From Bacillus sp. V3B (GTDB lineage: Bacteria > Bacillota > Bacilli > Bacillales > Cytobacillaceae), in assembly GCF_024494465.1 (NCBI RefSeq), contig NZ_JAETXM010000001.1, forward strand, positions 682,001-746,000: a DNA stretch of 64,000 nucleotides, given 5' to 3'. The notes beneath the pieces were generated by a model, which was not told where the DNA came from, did no database searches, and worked only from the letters and a program-made list of their open reading frames with translations. Both the position numbers and the translations under genes were made by a program. Numbering within the stretch: position 1 is the stretch's first letter; each line of letters starts with the position of its first letter. Of the stretch, positions 18,657 to 27,226 are shown piece after piece.

Positions 18657-19319
18657 ATGAAGTATAAAAGTGTATTTGATATCATTGGTCCTATTATGAT
18701 TGGTCCATCTAGTTCGCACACAGCTGGTGCTGCGAGAATTGGCAGGGTAGCACGTAGTTTATTCAATCGTGAACCAAAGTGGGCTAAGGTTTCCTTCTAT
18801 GGTTCTTTTGCACAAACGTATAGAGGTCACGGAACAGACGTGGCGATTATTGGTGGATTACTTGATTATGATACATTTGATGAACGAATTATTGATTCCA
18901 TTCAATTGGCAAAGAAAAACGGTATGGAAATAGAGTTTATTAAAGAGGAAGCGATTCCTAATCATCCTAATACCGCACGTGTGAAAATAGGGGATGATCA
19001 CGGAGAGTTAGAGCTTGTGGGGATTTCAATTGGCGGTGGAAAAATTGAAATTACGGAATTGGATGGTTTTGAGTTAAGGTTATCTGGGAATCATCCTGCC
19101 ATTCTTATTGTTCATAATGATAAATATGGAACGATTGCTAATGTTTCAAACATACTCGCAAAATATTTGATTAATATTGGTCATATGGAAGTAGCACGAA
19201 AAGAAGTTGGTAAACAAGCGTTAATGACCATTGAAGTAGACGAAAATATTGATCATTCTGTTTTAGCGGAATTGGAGAAATTAGAAAACATTATTAGAGT
19301 AAAAAAGATTGTAGACTAA
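18657..19319 (+). CDS. sdaAB: L-serine dehydratase, beta subunit
   Basis: A 220-residue subunit of the iron-sulfur L-serine deaminase that converts serine to pyruvate and ammonia. The N-terminal region SVFDIIGPIMIGPSSSHTAGA is diagnostic. An ACT domain (about 148-220, NKYGTIANVSNILAKYLINIGHMEV style) ends the protein and probably senses serine. ATG 18657 is preceded by TTGGAGGTTG (18642-18651), which gives normal spacing; the in-frame TTG at 18642 would overlap that site. sdaAA follows after a 75-base gap. Confidence 0.95.
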   Translation: MKYKSVFDIIGPIMIGPSSSHTAGAARIGRVARSLFNREPKWAKVSFYGSFAQTYRGHGTDVAIIGGLLDYDTFDERIIDSIQLAKKNGMEIEFIKEEAIPNHPNTARVKIGDDHGELELVGISIGGGKIEITELDGFELRLSGNHPAILIVHNDKYGTIANVSNILAKYLINIGHMEVARKEVGKQALMTIEVDENIDHSVLAELEKLENIIRVKKIVD

Positions 19320-19394
19320 TGCATAGAATTGTCCTTCCAAAAGATCAAACATGCTTATCTATTAAAATTTTCATATCGGGGGGAAGAGTCGGAT

Positions 19395-20282
19395 ATGTTT
19401 CGTAATGTGGCTGAGTTAATTGAGCAAGCTAATCTTCAAAATAAAAAAATATCAGACATTATGATTGAGCAAGAAATTCAAGTGACAGGCCGTACAAAAG
19501 AAGAAATCCTTTCAATTATGGAGAGAAATCTGGAAGTTATGGAGAAAGCCGTTGAACGTGGGATTAAGGGAGTTCAATCACCTACTGGATTAACAGGTGG
19601 AGATGCTGTTCTCATGCAAAAGTATATTGAAAAAGGGAATCTTTTATCAGGTGAAACGGTTCTTGATGCGGTTAGTAAAGCAATGGCAACAAATGAAGTA
19701 AATGCTGCAATGGGAACGATATGTGCGACGCCAACTGCTGGTTCTGCAGGTGTAGTACCAGGGACACTCTTCGCGGTGAAAAAGAAGTTGAATCCAACTC
19801 GTGAACAAATGATTTCCTATCTTTTTACTGCAGGTGCTTTTGGTTATGTTGTAGCTAATAATGCGTCTATCTCTGGGGCGGCAGGAGGCTGCCAAGCAGA
19901 AGTTGGTTCAGCTTCAGGAATGGCAGCAGCAGCTATTGTGGAAATGGCTGGAGGAACTCCTGCTCAATGTGCTGAAGCAATGGCCATTACTTTGAAAAAT
20001 ATGTTAGGTTTAGTGTGTGATCCAGTAGCAGGTTTAGTTGAAGTTCCTTGTGTAAAAAGGAATGCGATGGGTTCAGCAAATGCCATGGTTGCGGCTGATA
20101 TGGCATTAGCGGGGATTACAAGTCGAATTCCCTGTGATGAAGTAATTGGCGCGATGTTTAAAATCGGTCAATCGATGCCTACTGCATTAAGAGAAACAGG
20201 AAAGGGAGGGTTGGCGGCAACACCAACGGGTCAACAGTTAAAAGCGAAGATTTTTGGTATGCCGTTAAAAGCAAGTGACTAA
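19395..20282 (+). CDS. sdaAA: L-serine dehydratase, alpha subunit
   Basis: The 295-residue catalytic subunit. Cys110 in GTICATPTAGSAG and the two cysteines in LVCDPVAGLVEVPCVKRN (about 207 and 218) are the expected ligands of the 4Fe-4S cluster that activates serine. The glycine/alanine-rich ASISGAAGGCQAEVGSASGMA block is conserved. ATG 19395 is chosen because a G-rich site (GGGGGGAAGAG, 19377-19387) precedes it; an earlier in-frame start at 19329 lacks one. The gene end overlaps recG by eight bases. Confidence 0.95.
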   Translation: MFRNVAELIEQANLQNKKISDIMIEQEIQVTGRTKEEILSIMERNLEVMEKAVERGIKGVQSPTGLTGGDAVLMQKYIEKGNLLSGETVLDAVSKAMATNEVNAAMGTICATPTAGSAGVVPGTLFAVKKKLNPTREQMISYLFTAGAFGYVVANNASISGAAGGCQAEVGSASGMAAAAIVEMAGGTPAQCAEAMAITLKNMLGLVCDPVAGLVEVPCVKRNAMGSANAMVAADMALAGITSRIPCDEVIGAMFKIGQSMPTALRETGKGGLAATPTGQQLKAKIFGMPLKASD

Positions 20283-22323
20283 TCTATTAAAGCAATCTGT
20301 AACCGTTGTTAAAGGGATTGGGGAAGAAACAGCAACAGCATTAGCTGAAATGAATATCCATACCATTAAAGAGTTATTGGAGCATTTTCCATATCGCTAT
20401 GAAGACTATCGACTACGTGATTTAGCTGAAGTCAAGCATGATGAAAAGATAACTCTTGAAGGGAAGGTTCATAGTGAGCCTACTCTTACCTACTATGGTC
20501 GAAAACGTTCACGACTAACTGTGCGCTTACTTGTTGATCGTTATTTGATTCAAGTGGTGTTATTTAATCAACCATATTTAAAGAAAAAAATCTCGATAAA
20601 CGAAACGGTTACGGTTTCAGGAAAATGGGATGGTCACAGGCAAACCATTACAGCAAACGAATTGAAATTAGGCTCGTCTGCAAAAGGTACAGATTTTGAA
20701 CCTGTGTATGCTATAAAAGGTGATGTGACAATAAAAGGAATAAGACGTTACATTCATCTGGCTTTTTCGCAGTACGGTCATTTAGTAGACGAAACCATCC
20801 CGGATACTTTACGAAAGAAATACAAACTATTAAATAGAAGAGAAGCATTACGAGCGCTTCATTTTCCTTTGAATCAGGAAGAATTAAAACAAGCAAGAAG
20901 ACGATTTGTGTATGAGGAATTTCTTTTATTTCAATTAAGAATGCAGACACTCCGTAAAATAGAAAGAGAGCAATCCGAAGGGGTATTACAAAATGTTGAG
21001 GTCGGGAAGGTGGAGGAATTTATTGCTAGTCTTCCGTATCCATTGACAAATGCGCAAAAAAGAGTTGTCAATGAAACCCTTACCGATTTGAAAACACCTT
21101 ATCGCATGAATCGTCTTCTTCAAGGGGATGTAGGCTCAGGCAAAACAGTCGTCGCTGCGATTGCTTTATTTGCTAGTGTTACGGCTGAATTTCAAGGTAC
21201 GTTAATGGTGCCAACGGAAATACTTGCTGAACAGCATATAGAGTCATTAACGAACATGTTTGAGCCTGTGGGTATAACGTGTGAATTATTGACAAGTTCT
21301 GTAAAAGGAAAACGGCGCAAAGAAATTCTTTCAAGATTAAAAATGGGTGAAATTGATATTTTAGTTGGAACCCACGCTTTAATTCAAGATGAAGTTGAAT
21401 TTAAACAACTTGGACTTGTCATAACGGATGAGCAGCATCGCTTCGGTGTTGAACAACGACGTATTCTTCGGGAAAAAGGGGAAAGCCCTGATGTATTATT
21501 TATGACGGCGACACCGATTCCACGTACATTAGCGATCACTGTGTTTGGTGAAATGGATGTTTCAATTATTGATGAAATGCCTGCTGGAAGAAAATCCATT
21601 GAGACTTATTGGGTAAAACAGGAGATGATGGAGCGAGTACTGGGGTTTATGAATAAAGAATTACATAAAGGGCACCAAGTATATGTGATTTGTCCATTGA
21701 TAGAAGAATCGGATAAGCTTGATGTTCAAAATGCGATTGATGTGCATAGTACACTTGTTCATTATTTTCAAAATCATTTTCAAGTTGGTCTTATGCATGG
21801 AAGATTACGAACAGATGAAAAAGAGGCTGTGATGAAGGCGTTCAGCGATAATTTAGTTCATGTACTTGTATCAACGACTGTTGTAGAAGTAGGTGTTAAC
21901 GTCCCGAATGCAACACTAATGGTAATTTATGATGCAGAAAGATTTGGTTTATCTCAACTTCATCAGCTAAGGGGGCGTGTTGGACGTGGAAGCGATCAGT
22001 CTTATTGTATTTTACTGGCTGATCCAAAATCAGAAACAGGGAAAGAAAGAATGAAGATCATGACAGAAACAAATGATGGTTTTGTTCTAAGTGAAAAAGA
22101 CTTAGAACTACGTGGGCCCGGTGACTTTTTTGGTAAGAAGCAAAGTGGATTACCTGAATTCAAGGTTGCTGATATGGTTCATGATTATCGTGCTCTTGAA
22201 ACAGCTAGACAGGATGCTACGGTTCTTGTTGAATCTTCTTACTTTTGGAAGGCGGCAGAGTATGAACCGTTGAGAGGGTACTTGGAAGAAACGGGTGTGC
22301 TTGAAGGGGAACAGCTAGACTAA
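20275..22323 (+). CDS. recG: ATP-dependent DNA helicase RecG
   Basis: A 682-residue helicase that remodels replication forks and branched DNA. The N-terminal wedge domain binds the junction (KVHSEPTLTYYGRKRSRL). The motor shows Walker A GDVGSGKT near 284-291, DEQH (ITDEQHRFG) near 384, VSTTVVEVGVNVPNATLMVI and QLRGRVGRG. The end, EKDLELRGPGDFFGKKQSG, is typical of the family. The GTG start at 20275 overlaps sdaAA and has no obvious Shine-Dalgarno, suggesting coupling to sdaAA translation. Confidence 0.96.
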   Translation: MTNLLKQSVTVVKGIGEETATALAEMNIHTIKELLEHFPYRYEDYRLRDLAEVKHDEKITLEGKVHSEPTLTYYGRKRSRLTVRLLVDRYLIQVVLFNQPYLKKKISINETVTVSGKWDGHRQTITANELKLGSSAKGTDFEPVYAIKGDVTIKGIRRYIHLAFSQYGHLVDETIPDTLRKKYKLLNRREALRALHFPLNQEELKQARRRFVYEEFLLFQLRMQTLRKIEREQSEGVLQNVEVGKVEEFIASLPYPLTNAQKRVVNETLTDLKTPYRMNRLLQGDVGSGKTVVAAIALFASVTAEFQGTLMVPTEILAEQHIESLTNMFEPVGITCELLTSSVKGKRRKEILSRLKMGEIDILVGTHALIQDEVEFKQLGLVITDEQHRFGVEQRRILREKGESPDVLFMTATPIPRTLAITVFGEMDVSIIDEMPAGRKSIETYWVKQEMMERVLGFMNKELHKGHQVYVICPLIEESDKLDVQNAIDVHSTLVHYFQNHFQVGLMHGRLRTDEKEAVMKAFSDNLVHVLVSTTVVEVGVNVPNATLMVIYDAERFGLSQLHQLRGRVGRGSDQSYCILLADPKSETGKERMKIMTETNDGFVLSEKDLELRGPGDFFGKKQSGLPEFKVADMVHDYRALETARQDATVLVESSYFWKAAEYEPLRGYLEETGVLEGEQLD

Positions 22324-22392
22324 ATGATAAGAGGTTTTACGATTAAGCTAGTCACTTTAAGGTGAATAATTTAATAAAATGATAACTAATTT

Positions 22393-22443
22393 AAAAAGTA
22401 GACGGGCAGGGACAGTTAGTTTGGTCTTGTCATCTGCTTTTTT
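22393..22443 (+). terminator. Possible terminator after recG, overlapping the fapR -35
   Basis: AAAAAGTAGA (22393-22402) can pair with TCTGCTTTTT (22433-22442), one G-T pair, over a 30-base loop, ending in a T run. The loop and 3' arm contain the -35 region of the fapR promoter. Confidence 0.5.
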
Positions 22444-22455
22444 AAATTATATACT
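22427..22455 (+). promoter_or_regulatory. Sigma-A promoter of the fapR operon
   Basis: TTGTCA (22427-22432), exact 17-base spacer, TATACT (22450-22455). The predicted start near 22462 lies inside the FapR operator, so bound FapR would block RNA polymerase. Confidence 0.75.
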
Positions 22456-22458
22456 ACT

Positions 22459-22479
22459 ATTAGTACCTAGTCTTAGTAT
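22459..22479 (+). promoter_or_regulatory. FapR operator
   Basis: ATTAGTACCTAG then TCTTAGTAT, an imperfect inverted repeat that agrees closely with the known FapR-binding sequence (TTAGTACCTAGTCTTA type). FapR is released from this site by malonyl-CoA. Its place directly after the -10 and before fapR supports autoregulation of the lipid operon. Confidence 0.85.
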
Positions 22480-22497
22480 CATGGACGGTGTCATAAA

Positions 22498-23061
22498 ATG
22501 AAAAGAAATAAGCAGGATAGACAAAAAAGCTTAAAAGATACCATACTAGAAAATCCGTTTGTTACTGACGAAGAACTGGCGGATAAATTTTCTGTTAGTG
22601 TGCAGACCATTCGATTGGATCGACTTGAATTATCCATTCCTGAATTAAGAGAACGAATCAAGAATGTGGCCGAAACAAAATTTGATGATGAAGTTCGTTC
22701 GCTACCAATTGAAGAAGTCATTGGTGAAATTATTGATATAGAATTGGATAGAACGGCTATTTCTATTTTTGATGTGAGGCGTGAGCATGTCTTTAAAAGA
22801 AATGATATCGCTCGTGGGCATCATTTATTTGCTCAAGCCAATTCTTTAGCAGTTGCTGTTATAAATGATGAACTTGCACTTACTGCAAGAGCAAACATCC
22901 ATTTTATTCAGTCTGTAAAAGAAAGTGAACGTGTCGTTGCGAAAGCAAAAGTGATCAAGATTGATAACGATTTTGGTCGGACAATAGTAGAAGTACATAG
23001 TTATGTAAATAATGAATTAATATTTCAAGGTGAATTTGAAATGTATCGCTCAACAAAATGA
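22498..23061 (+). CDS. fapR: Transcriptional repressor of lipid biosynthesis FapR
   Basis: A 187-residue repressor with an N-terminal helix-turn-helix ([28 protein letters not shown], about 22-50) and a C-terminal hot-dog domain that binds malonyl-CoA ([25 protein letters not shown]). It controls fap regulon genes for fatty acid and phospholipid synthesis. The start has only a weak ribosome site. A seven-codon ATG frame starting at 22481 ends in TGA overlapping the fapR ATG, which could couple translation. It is the first gene of fapR-plsX-fabD-fabG(-acpP). Confidence 0.95.
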   Translation: MKRNKQDRQKSLKDTILENPFVTDEELADKFSVSVQTIRLDRLELSIPELRERIKNVAETKFDDEVRSLPIEEVIGEIIDIELDRTAISIFDVRREHVFKRNDIARGHHLFAQANSLAVAVINDELALTARANIHFIQSVKESERVVAKAKVIKIDNDFGRTIVEVHSYVNNELIFQGEFEMYRSTK

Positions 23062-23114
23062 AAAGCTGCAAGGCCTTGTCGCGACTAGGCGTTGTGGCTA
23101 GATAAATGAAAAGC
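23058..23114. repeat. Short member of the dispersed intergenic repeat family
   Basis: Begins at the fapR stop. ATGAAAAGCTG, a perfect 10-bp palindrome CAAGGCCTTG (23069-23078), then CTAGGCGTTGTGGCTAGATA and ATGAAAAGCG. The last part matches the right end of the 7341-7506 element with few changes. Confidence 0.65.
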
Positions 23115-23140
23115 GAAAAGGAGTAGTGAGATAGACAATC

Positions 23141-24169
23141 ATGAAAATCGCTATAGATGCAATGGGTGGAGATAACGCTCCAAAAGAGATCGTGCTAGGT
23201 GCAGTAAAAGCGATCGAAACCTTTCCTGATGTCCAAATCACCCTTGTCGGTGATGAAACTAAAATAAAAGAATATATAAAAGAGAATTCTAGAATTTCCA
23301 TTATTCATACAGATGAAGTCATTTCTGGAACAGACGAGCCTGTTCGAGCAGTAAGAAGAAAGAAAAATGCTTCCATGGTATTATCAGCACAGGAAGTTGT
23401 TGAAGGAAGAGCAGATGCATGCATTTCTGCTGGGAATACGGGTGCATTAATGGCTGCTGGTTTGTTTATCATTGGTCGAATTGAAGGGATTGAACGTCCT
23501 GCGCTATCTCCAACATTGCCAACGATTGGTGGAGAAGGGTTTGTTCTATTAGATGTTGGTGCCAATGTTGATGCGAAGCCAGAACATCTTGTTCAATATG
23601 CACTAATGGGTTCAATCTATTCTCAAAAAGTAAGAGGAATTGAAAAGCCTCGTGTCGGCTTATTGAATATTGGTACAGAGGAAAAAAAGGGGAACGAACT
23701 AACTAAACATACATATGAGTTATTACAAAAGCTAGATATTAACTTTATCGGAAATGTAGAAGCTCGTGATCTTCTTAATGGTGTTGCAGATGTCGTTGTA
23801 ACAGATGGTTTTACGGGTAATATGGTGTTGAAAACGGTTGAGGGTACAGCAATGTCTATTATGAAGATGTTAAAAATGTCTTTAATGTCCAATTTAAAAA
23901 CGAAGTTAGCGGCAGCGGTATTGAAGCCTAATCTTTATCAATTAAAGTCAAAAATGGACTACTCAGAATATGGTGGTGCAGGCCTTTTCGGCTTAAAGGC
24001 ACCTGTTATAAAAGCACATGGATCATCTGATGCAAATGCCCTTTTTAATGCGATAAGACAAACAAGAGATATGATCAAACATCAAGTAGCTGAAACAATA
24101 AAAGAAGCAGTTGAAAAGTCGAATCCGAATGAATCGATTGGAAATCAGAAGGAGGAAAAGCATGAATAA
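23141..24169 (+). CDS. plsX: Phosphate acyltransferase PlsX
   Basis: Converts acyl-ACP and phosphate to acyl-phosphate, the donor for PlsY in phosphatidic acid synthesis. The 342-residue protein begins [18 protein letters not shown] and contains [27 protein letters not shown] and [14 protein letters not shown], family signatures. The nearest ribosome site, AAAAGGAG at 23116-23123, is 17 bases from ATG 23141, unusually far. The last eight bases overlap fabD. Confidence 0.95.
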   Translation: MKIAIDAMGGDNAPKEIVLGAVKAIETFPDVQITLVGDETKIKEYIKENSRISIIHTDEVISGTDEPVRAVRRKKNASMVLSAQEVVEGRADACISAGNTGALMAAGLFIIGRIEGIERPALSPTLPTIGGEGFVLLDVGANVDAKPEHLVQYALMGSIYSQKVRGIEKPRVGLLNIGTEEKKGNELTKHTYELLQKLDINFIGNVEARDLLNGVADVVVTDGFTGNMVLKTVEGTAMSIMKMLKMSLMSNLKTKLAAAVLKPNLYQLKSKMDYSEYGGAGLFGLKAPVIKAHGSSDANALFNAIRQTRDMIKHQVAETIKEAVEKSNPNESIGNQKEEKHE

Positions 24170-25109
24170 AATAGCATTTATATTTCCTGGTCAAGGCTCA
24201 CAAACGGTTGGAATGGGTCAATCATTAGCAGAAGTCCATCAACCATCAGGTGGAATTTTCAACAAAGCAGATCAAAAACTAGGCCTTCCGCTCTCAAAAC
24301 TTATTTTTGAAGGACCACAGGAAGAGTTAACTCTTACAACGAACGCCCAGCCCGCTCTTTTAACTACGAGTATGGCCATTTTGGAGTATTTTAAAGAGTC
24401 AGGGATTACACCTGATTATGTAGCGGGTCACAGTCTGGGTGAATATACAGCACTTGTTGCAGGTGGTGCCTTTTCATTTGAAGAAGGGGTATATGCCGTT
24501 CGTAAAAGAGGCGAGTTTATGGAGATGGCTGTACCAAATGGTGAGGGTACAATGGCTGCTATACTTGGCCTTGATAGTGAGAGATTGAGAGAAGTGACAA
24601 ATGAAATCACGGAGAGTGGCCATCTGGTGCAGTTAGCGAATATCAATTGTCCTGGACAAATTGTTATTTCAGGTACAAGAAAAGGAGTGGATCTAGCTTG
24701 TGTCAAAGCGAAAGAAGCAGGAGCTAAACGCGCTCTTCCGCTTGAAGTAAGTGGTCCTTTTCACTCAGAATTGATGAAGCCTGCAGCTGAAAAGCTTAAA
24801 ACGGTACTTGACGATATGACGATAACAGACGCAAAAATCCCTGTGATCGCAAACGTATCGGCAACAGAAATAAGGGATGCTGCAGAGATTAAAGAAAAGT
24901 TGATTGAGCAGCTCTATTCTCCCGTTCAATGGGAAAAAAGTGTGCAGAAGATGATCGACTTAGGCGTTACTACTTTTATTGAAATTGGTCCTGGAAAGGT
25001 TTTATCTGGATTAGTGAAAAAGGTAAGTCGTTCTGTTTCCACATATGCAGTCTCAGATGAGAAAACATGCAAGGAAGTAGTAGAAGCTTTGAAGGAGGGG
25101 ACAGTATGA
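24162..25109 (+). CDS. fabD: Malonyl-CoA-ACP transacylase FabD
   Basis: Transfers malonyl from CoA to acyl carrier protein, supplying chain-extension units. The 315-residue protein has FPGQGSQ at its start and the nucleophile Ser91 in GHSLGEY, with the catalytic His in the GPFHSELM block. ATG 24162 is chosen from GGAGG at 24151-24155; an upstream in-frame start at 24111 would lie deep inside plsX. Its stop overlaps the fabG start (ATGA). Confidence 0.96.
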   Translation: MNKIAFIFPGQGSQTVGMGQSLAEVHQPSGGIFNKADQKLGLPLSKLIFEGPQEELTLTTNAQPALLTTSMAILEYFKESGITPDYVAGHSLGEYTALVAGGAFSFEEGVYAVRKRGEFMEMAVPNGEGTMAAILGLDSERLREVTNEITESGHLVQLANINCPGQIVISGTRKGVDLACVKAKEAGAKRALPLEVSGPFHSELMKPAAEKLKTVLDDMTITDAKIPVIANVSATEIRDAAEIKEKLIEQLYSPVQWEKSVQKMIDLGVTTFIEIGPGKVLSGLVKKVSRSVSTYAVSDEKTCKEVVEALKEGTV

Positions 25110-25849
25110 AACTAGCGGAAAAAAAGGTATTAGTGACAGGTGCTTCACGGGGAATTGGTCGAGAAATTGCATTAGAGCTAGCTAGACAAGGAGCGGATGT
25201 AGCAGTTAACTATGCAGGAAGTGAAGCAAAGGCTCATGAAGTAGTTGCTGAAATTAAGGAACTTGGGAGAGAAGCATTCGCTATTCAATGTGATGTTTCA
25301 AACAGTGAATCTGTGGCTAGTATGATAAAAGAAACAGTTGAACGATTTGGTAAGCTTGATATTCTTGTTAATAATGCTGGAATTACAAAAGATAATCTTC
25401 TCATGCGTATGAAGGAAAACGAATGGGATGATGTGATGAATATTAACTTAAAAGGGGTTTTCCTTTGCACAAAAGCTGTAACAAGGCAAATGATGAAGCA
25501 AAGAAGCGGAAGAATCATTAATATTTCATCAGTTGTTGGAGTGAGTGGAAATCCTGGGCAGGCCAATTATGTAGCGGCAAAGGCAGGCGTCATTGGATTA
25601 ACGAAAACCACTGCGAAAGAGCTGGCTTCTAGAGGGGTTACTGTCAATGCAGTTGCGCCTGGTTTTATTACGACTGAAATGACGGACCAACTCACCCAGG
25701 ATATCCAAAATGAGATGTTAAAAATGATTCCTCTTGCTCAGTTTGGTGAGCCAAAAGATATTGCAAACACAGTTGTGTTTCTTGCTTCTGATGATAGCCG
25801 TTATATTACGGGCCAAACGATTCATGTTAATGGTGGAATGGTTATGTAA
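25106..25849 (+). CDS. fabG: 3-oxoacyl-ACP reductase FabG
   Basis: NADPH-dependent reduction of 3-ketoacyl-ACP in the fatty acid elongation cycle. The 247-residue short-chain dehydrogenase shows TGASRGIG at 11-18, NNAG at 89-92 and the catalytic residues Ser142, Tyr155 and Lys159 ([22 protein letters not shown]). GGAGGGG precedes ATG 25106, which overlaps the fabD stop. Confidence 0.96.
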   Translation: MKLAEKKVLVTGASRGIGREIALELARQGADVAVNYAGSEAKAHEVVAEIKELGREAFAIQCDVSNSESVASMIKETVERFGKLDILVNNAGITKDNLLMRMKENEWDDVMNINLKGVFLCTKAVTRQMMKQRSGRIINISSVVGVSGNPGQANYVAAKAGVIGLTKTTAKELASRGVTVNAVAPGFITTEMTDQLTQDIQNEMLKMIPLAQFGEPKDIANTVVFLASDDSRYITGQTIHVNGGMVM

Positions 25850-25925
25850 CGCAATAACTTCCTGTTTTTTGCATTTTTGGATAAGGTGTAGAAGTACCGG
25901 CGAAGGCATAAGGACAGAGTCATTT

Positions 25926-25942
25926 TAGGAGGGGAACTCCTA
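25926..25942 (+). repeat. Small perfect hairpin in the fabG-acpP gap
   Basis: TAGGAG pairs with CTCCTA over the loop GGGAA. No T-run follows. It lies upstream of the probable acpP promoter, so it is not part of the acpP message if that promoter is right; it may be an mRNA end-stabilising or processing structure. Confidence 0.5.
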
Positions 25943-26000
25943 GTCGCTTGTGCTTGTTTATAAGGTGCAAGTTTTGCTAGATTATTCAAATGAAATACTC

Positions 26001-26006
26001 TATAAT
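26001..26006 (+). promoter_or_regulatory. Candidate -10 box for acpP
   Basis: A perfect TATAAT at 26001-26006, 25 bases before acpP, with a weak -35 (TAGATT, 25978-25983, 17-base spacing). A separate acpP promoter would allow the high ACP level expected relative to fabD and fabG. Confidence 0.5.
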
Positions 26007-26030
26007 GACTTGAGGGGAGGTGAAGAACCA

Positions 26031-26264
26031 ATGGCAGAAGTATTAGAACGAGTAACAAAGATCGTTGTAGATCGTCTAGGTGTAGAAGAATCTGAAGTGA
26101 AATTAGAGGCTTCATTTAAAGATGATCTTGGTGCAGACTCTCTTGATGTAGTTGAACTTGTTATGGAATTAGAAGATGAGTTTGATATGGAAATTTCTGA
26201 CGATGATGCTGAAAAAATTGCGACAGTTGGTGACGCAGTTACTTACATACAAGCAAAACAATAA
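26031..26264 (+). CDS. acpP: Acyl carrier protein
   Basis: The 77-residue acidic four-helix carrier of growing acyl chains. The phosphopantetheine attachment site is Ser37 in the [18 protein letters not shown] motif. ATG 26031 is preceded by GGGGAGGTGA. Two terminators follow, ending the lipid cluster. Confidence 0.97.
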   Translation: MAEVLERVTKIVVDRLGVEESEVKLEASFKDDLGADSLDVVELVMELEDEFDMEISDDDAEKIATVGDAVTYIQAKQ

Positions 26265-26277
26265 TCGTTAGGCTCAA

Positions 26278-26312
26278 GAAAAAGCTCCGTTTTTACACGG
26301 GGCTTTCTTCAA
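26278..26312 (+). terminator. Terminator after acpP (first hairpin)
   Basis: AAAGCTCCG (26281-26289) pairs with CGGGGCTTT (26298-26306), one G-T pair, 8-base loop. The following sequence is only moderately T-rich. Confidence 0.65.
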
Positions 26313-26327
26313 TATATATAAAGAAAC

Positions 26328-26371
26328 AACACCTCTGTAGCTATTTTTATTAATTAGGTGTTATTTTTTTT
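26328..26371 (+). terminator. Terminator after acpP (second hairpin)
   Basis: AACACCT (26328-26334) pairs with AGGTGTT (26356-26362) over a long loop, followed by ATTTTTTTT. Confidence 0.65.
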
Positions 26372-26449
26372 GAAAAGATTCTTTGCGTTTTTTGTTTTTA
26401 TTACGTAAACTTTTATAAGTAGTTAATTTGATTTAAGGTGGAATTGTAT

Positions 26450-27214
26450 ATGCGTAAGAACGGAAAAGAGAAAAGAGTAGTTCGCATAAATGATCATCAA
26501 TTTAGAGATTTTCAGGAACTCATAGGTGTATCATTTACGAATATAAAACTGTTAAAGCAAGCTTTTACTCATTCATCGTATGTGAATGAACATCGACGTA
26601 AGCCATATGAAGATAATGAAAGATTAGAATTTTTAGGTGATGCTGTTCTTGAATTAACGGTATCAAGATTTTTATATCAAAAATACCCGATGATGAGCGA
26701 GGGAGAATTAACAAAATTGAGGGCAGCGATTGTTTGTGAACCGTCTCTTGTAGTGTTTGCTAATGAACTCAACTTTGGAAAGCTCATCTTACTTGGGAAG
26801 GGTGAGGAGTTGACTGGTGGTAGAGAAAGACCGGCATTACTTGCTGATGTATTTGAAGCCTTTATCGGGGCACTTTTCTTAGATAAAGGTATCGACACGG
26901 TTATTGATTTTTTAGAGAAATATGTTTTTCCAAAGGTAAATGCGGGTGCTTTTTCTCATGTAATGGATTTTAAAAGTCAGTTGCAAGAATTGGTGCAACG
27001 AGATAGTACAGGTATTATTGAATATAAGATTCTCGTTGAAAAAGGACCTGCACATAATCGTGAATTTGTGTCCGTAGTCTTAATGAATGGAACGGAAATT
27101 GGTACAGGTTCAGGCCGCTCGAAGAAATCTTCTGAGCAGCATGCTGCTCAGAAGGCTCTGGAAAAGCTTAAAACACATTTACAAGAACGATCAACAGAAA
27201 AGCATCCAGAGTAA
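26450..27214 (+). CDS. rnc: Ribonuclease III
   Basis: The double-strand-specific endonuclease for rRNA processing, scRNA maturation and mRNA decay. The 254-residue protein contains the signature [11 protein letters not shown] at 57-67 with the catalytic acidic residues, a second acidic site in [16 protein letters not shown], and a C-terminal dsRNA-binding domain (from about 178, [19 protein letters not shown]). AAGGTGG at 26435-26441 favours ATG 26450 over GTG 26438 or TTG 26444. It is 12 bases from smc. Confidence 0.95.
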   Translation: MRKNGKEKRVVRINDHQFRDFQELIGVSFTNIKLLKQAFTHSSYVNEHRRKPYEDNERLEFLGDAVLELTVSRFLYQKYPMMSEGELTKLRAAIVCEPSLVVFANELNFGKLILLGKGEELTGGRERPALLADVFEAFIGALFLDKGIDTVIDFLEKYVFPKVNAGAFSHVMDFKSQLQELVQRDSTGIIEYKILVEKGPAHNREFVSVVLMNGTEIGTGSGRSKKSSEQHAAQKALEKLKTHLQERSTEKHPE

Positions 27215-27226
27215 GGAGGGAAAAGA

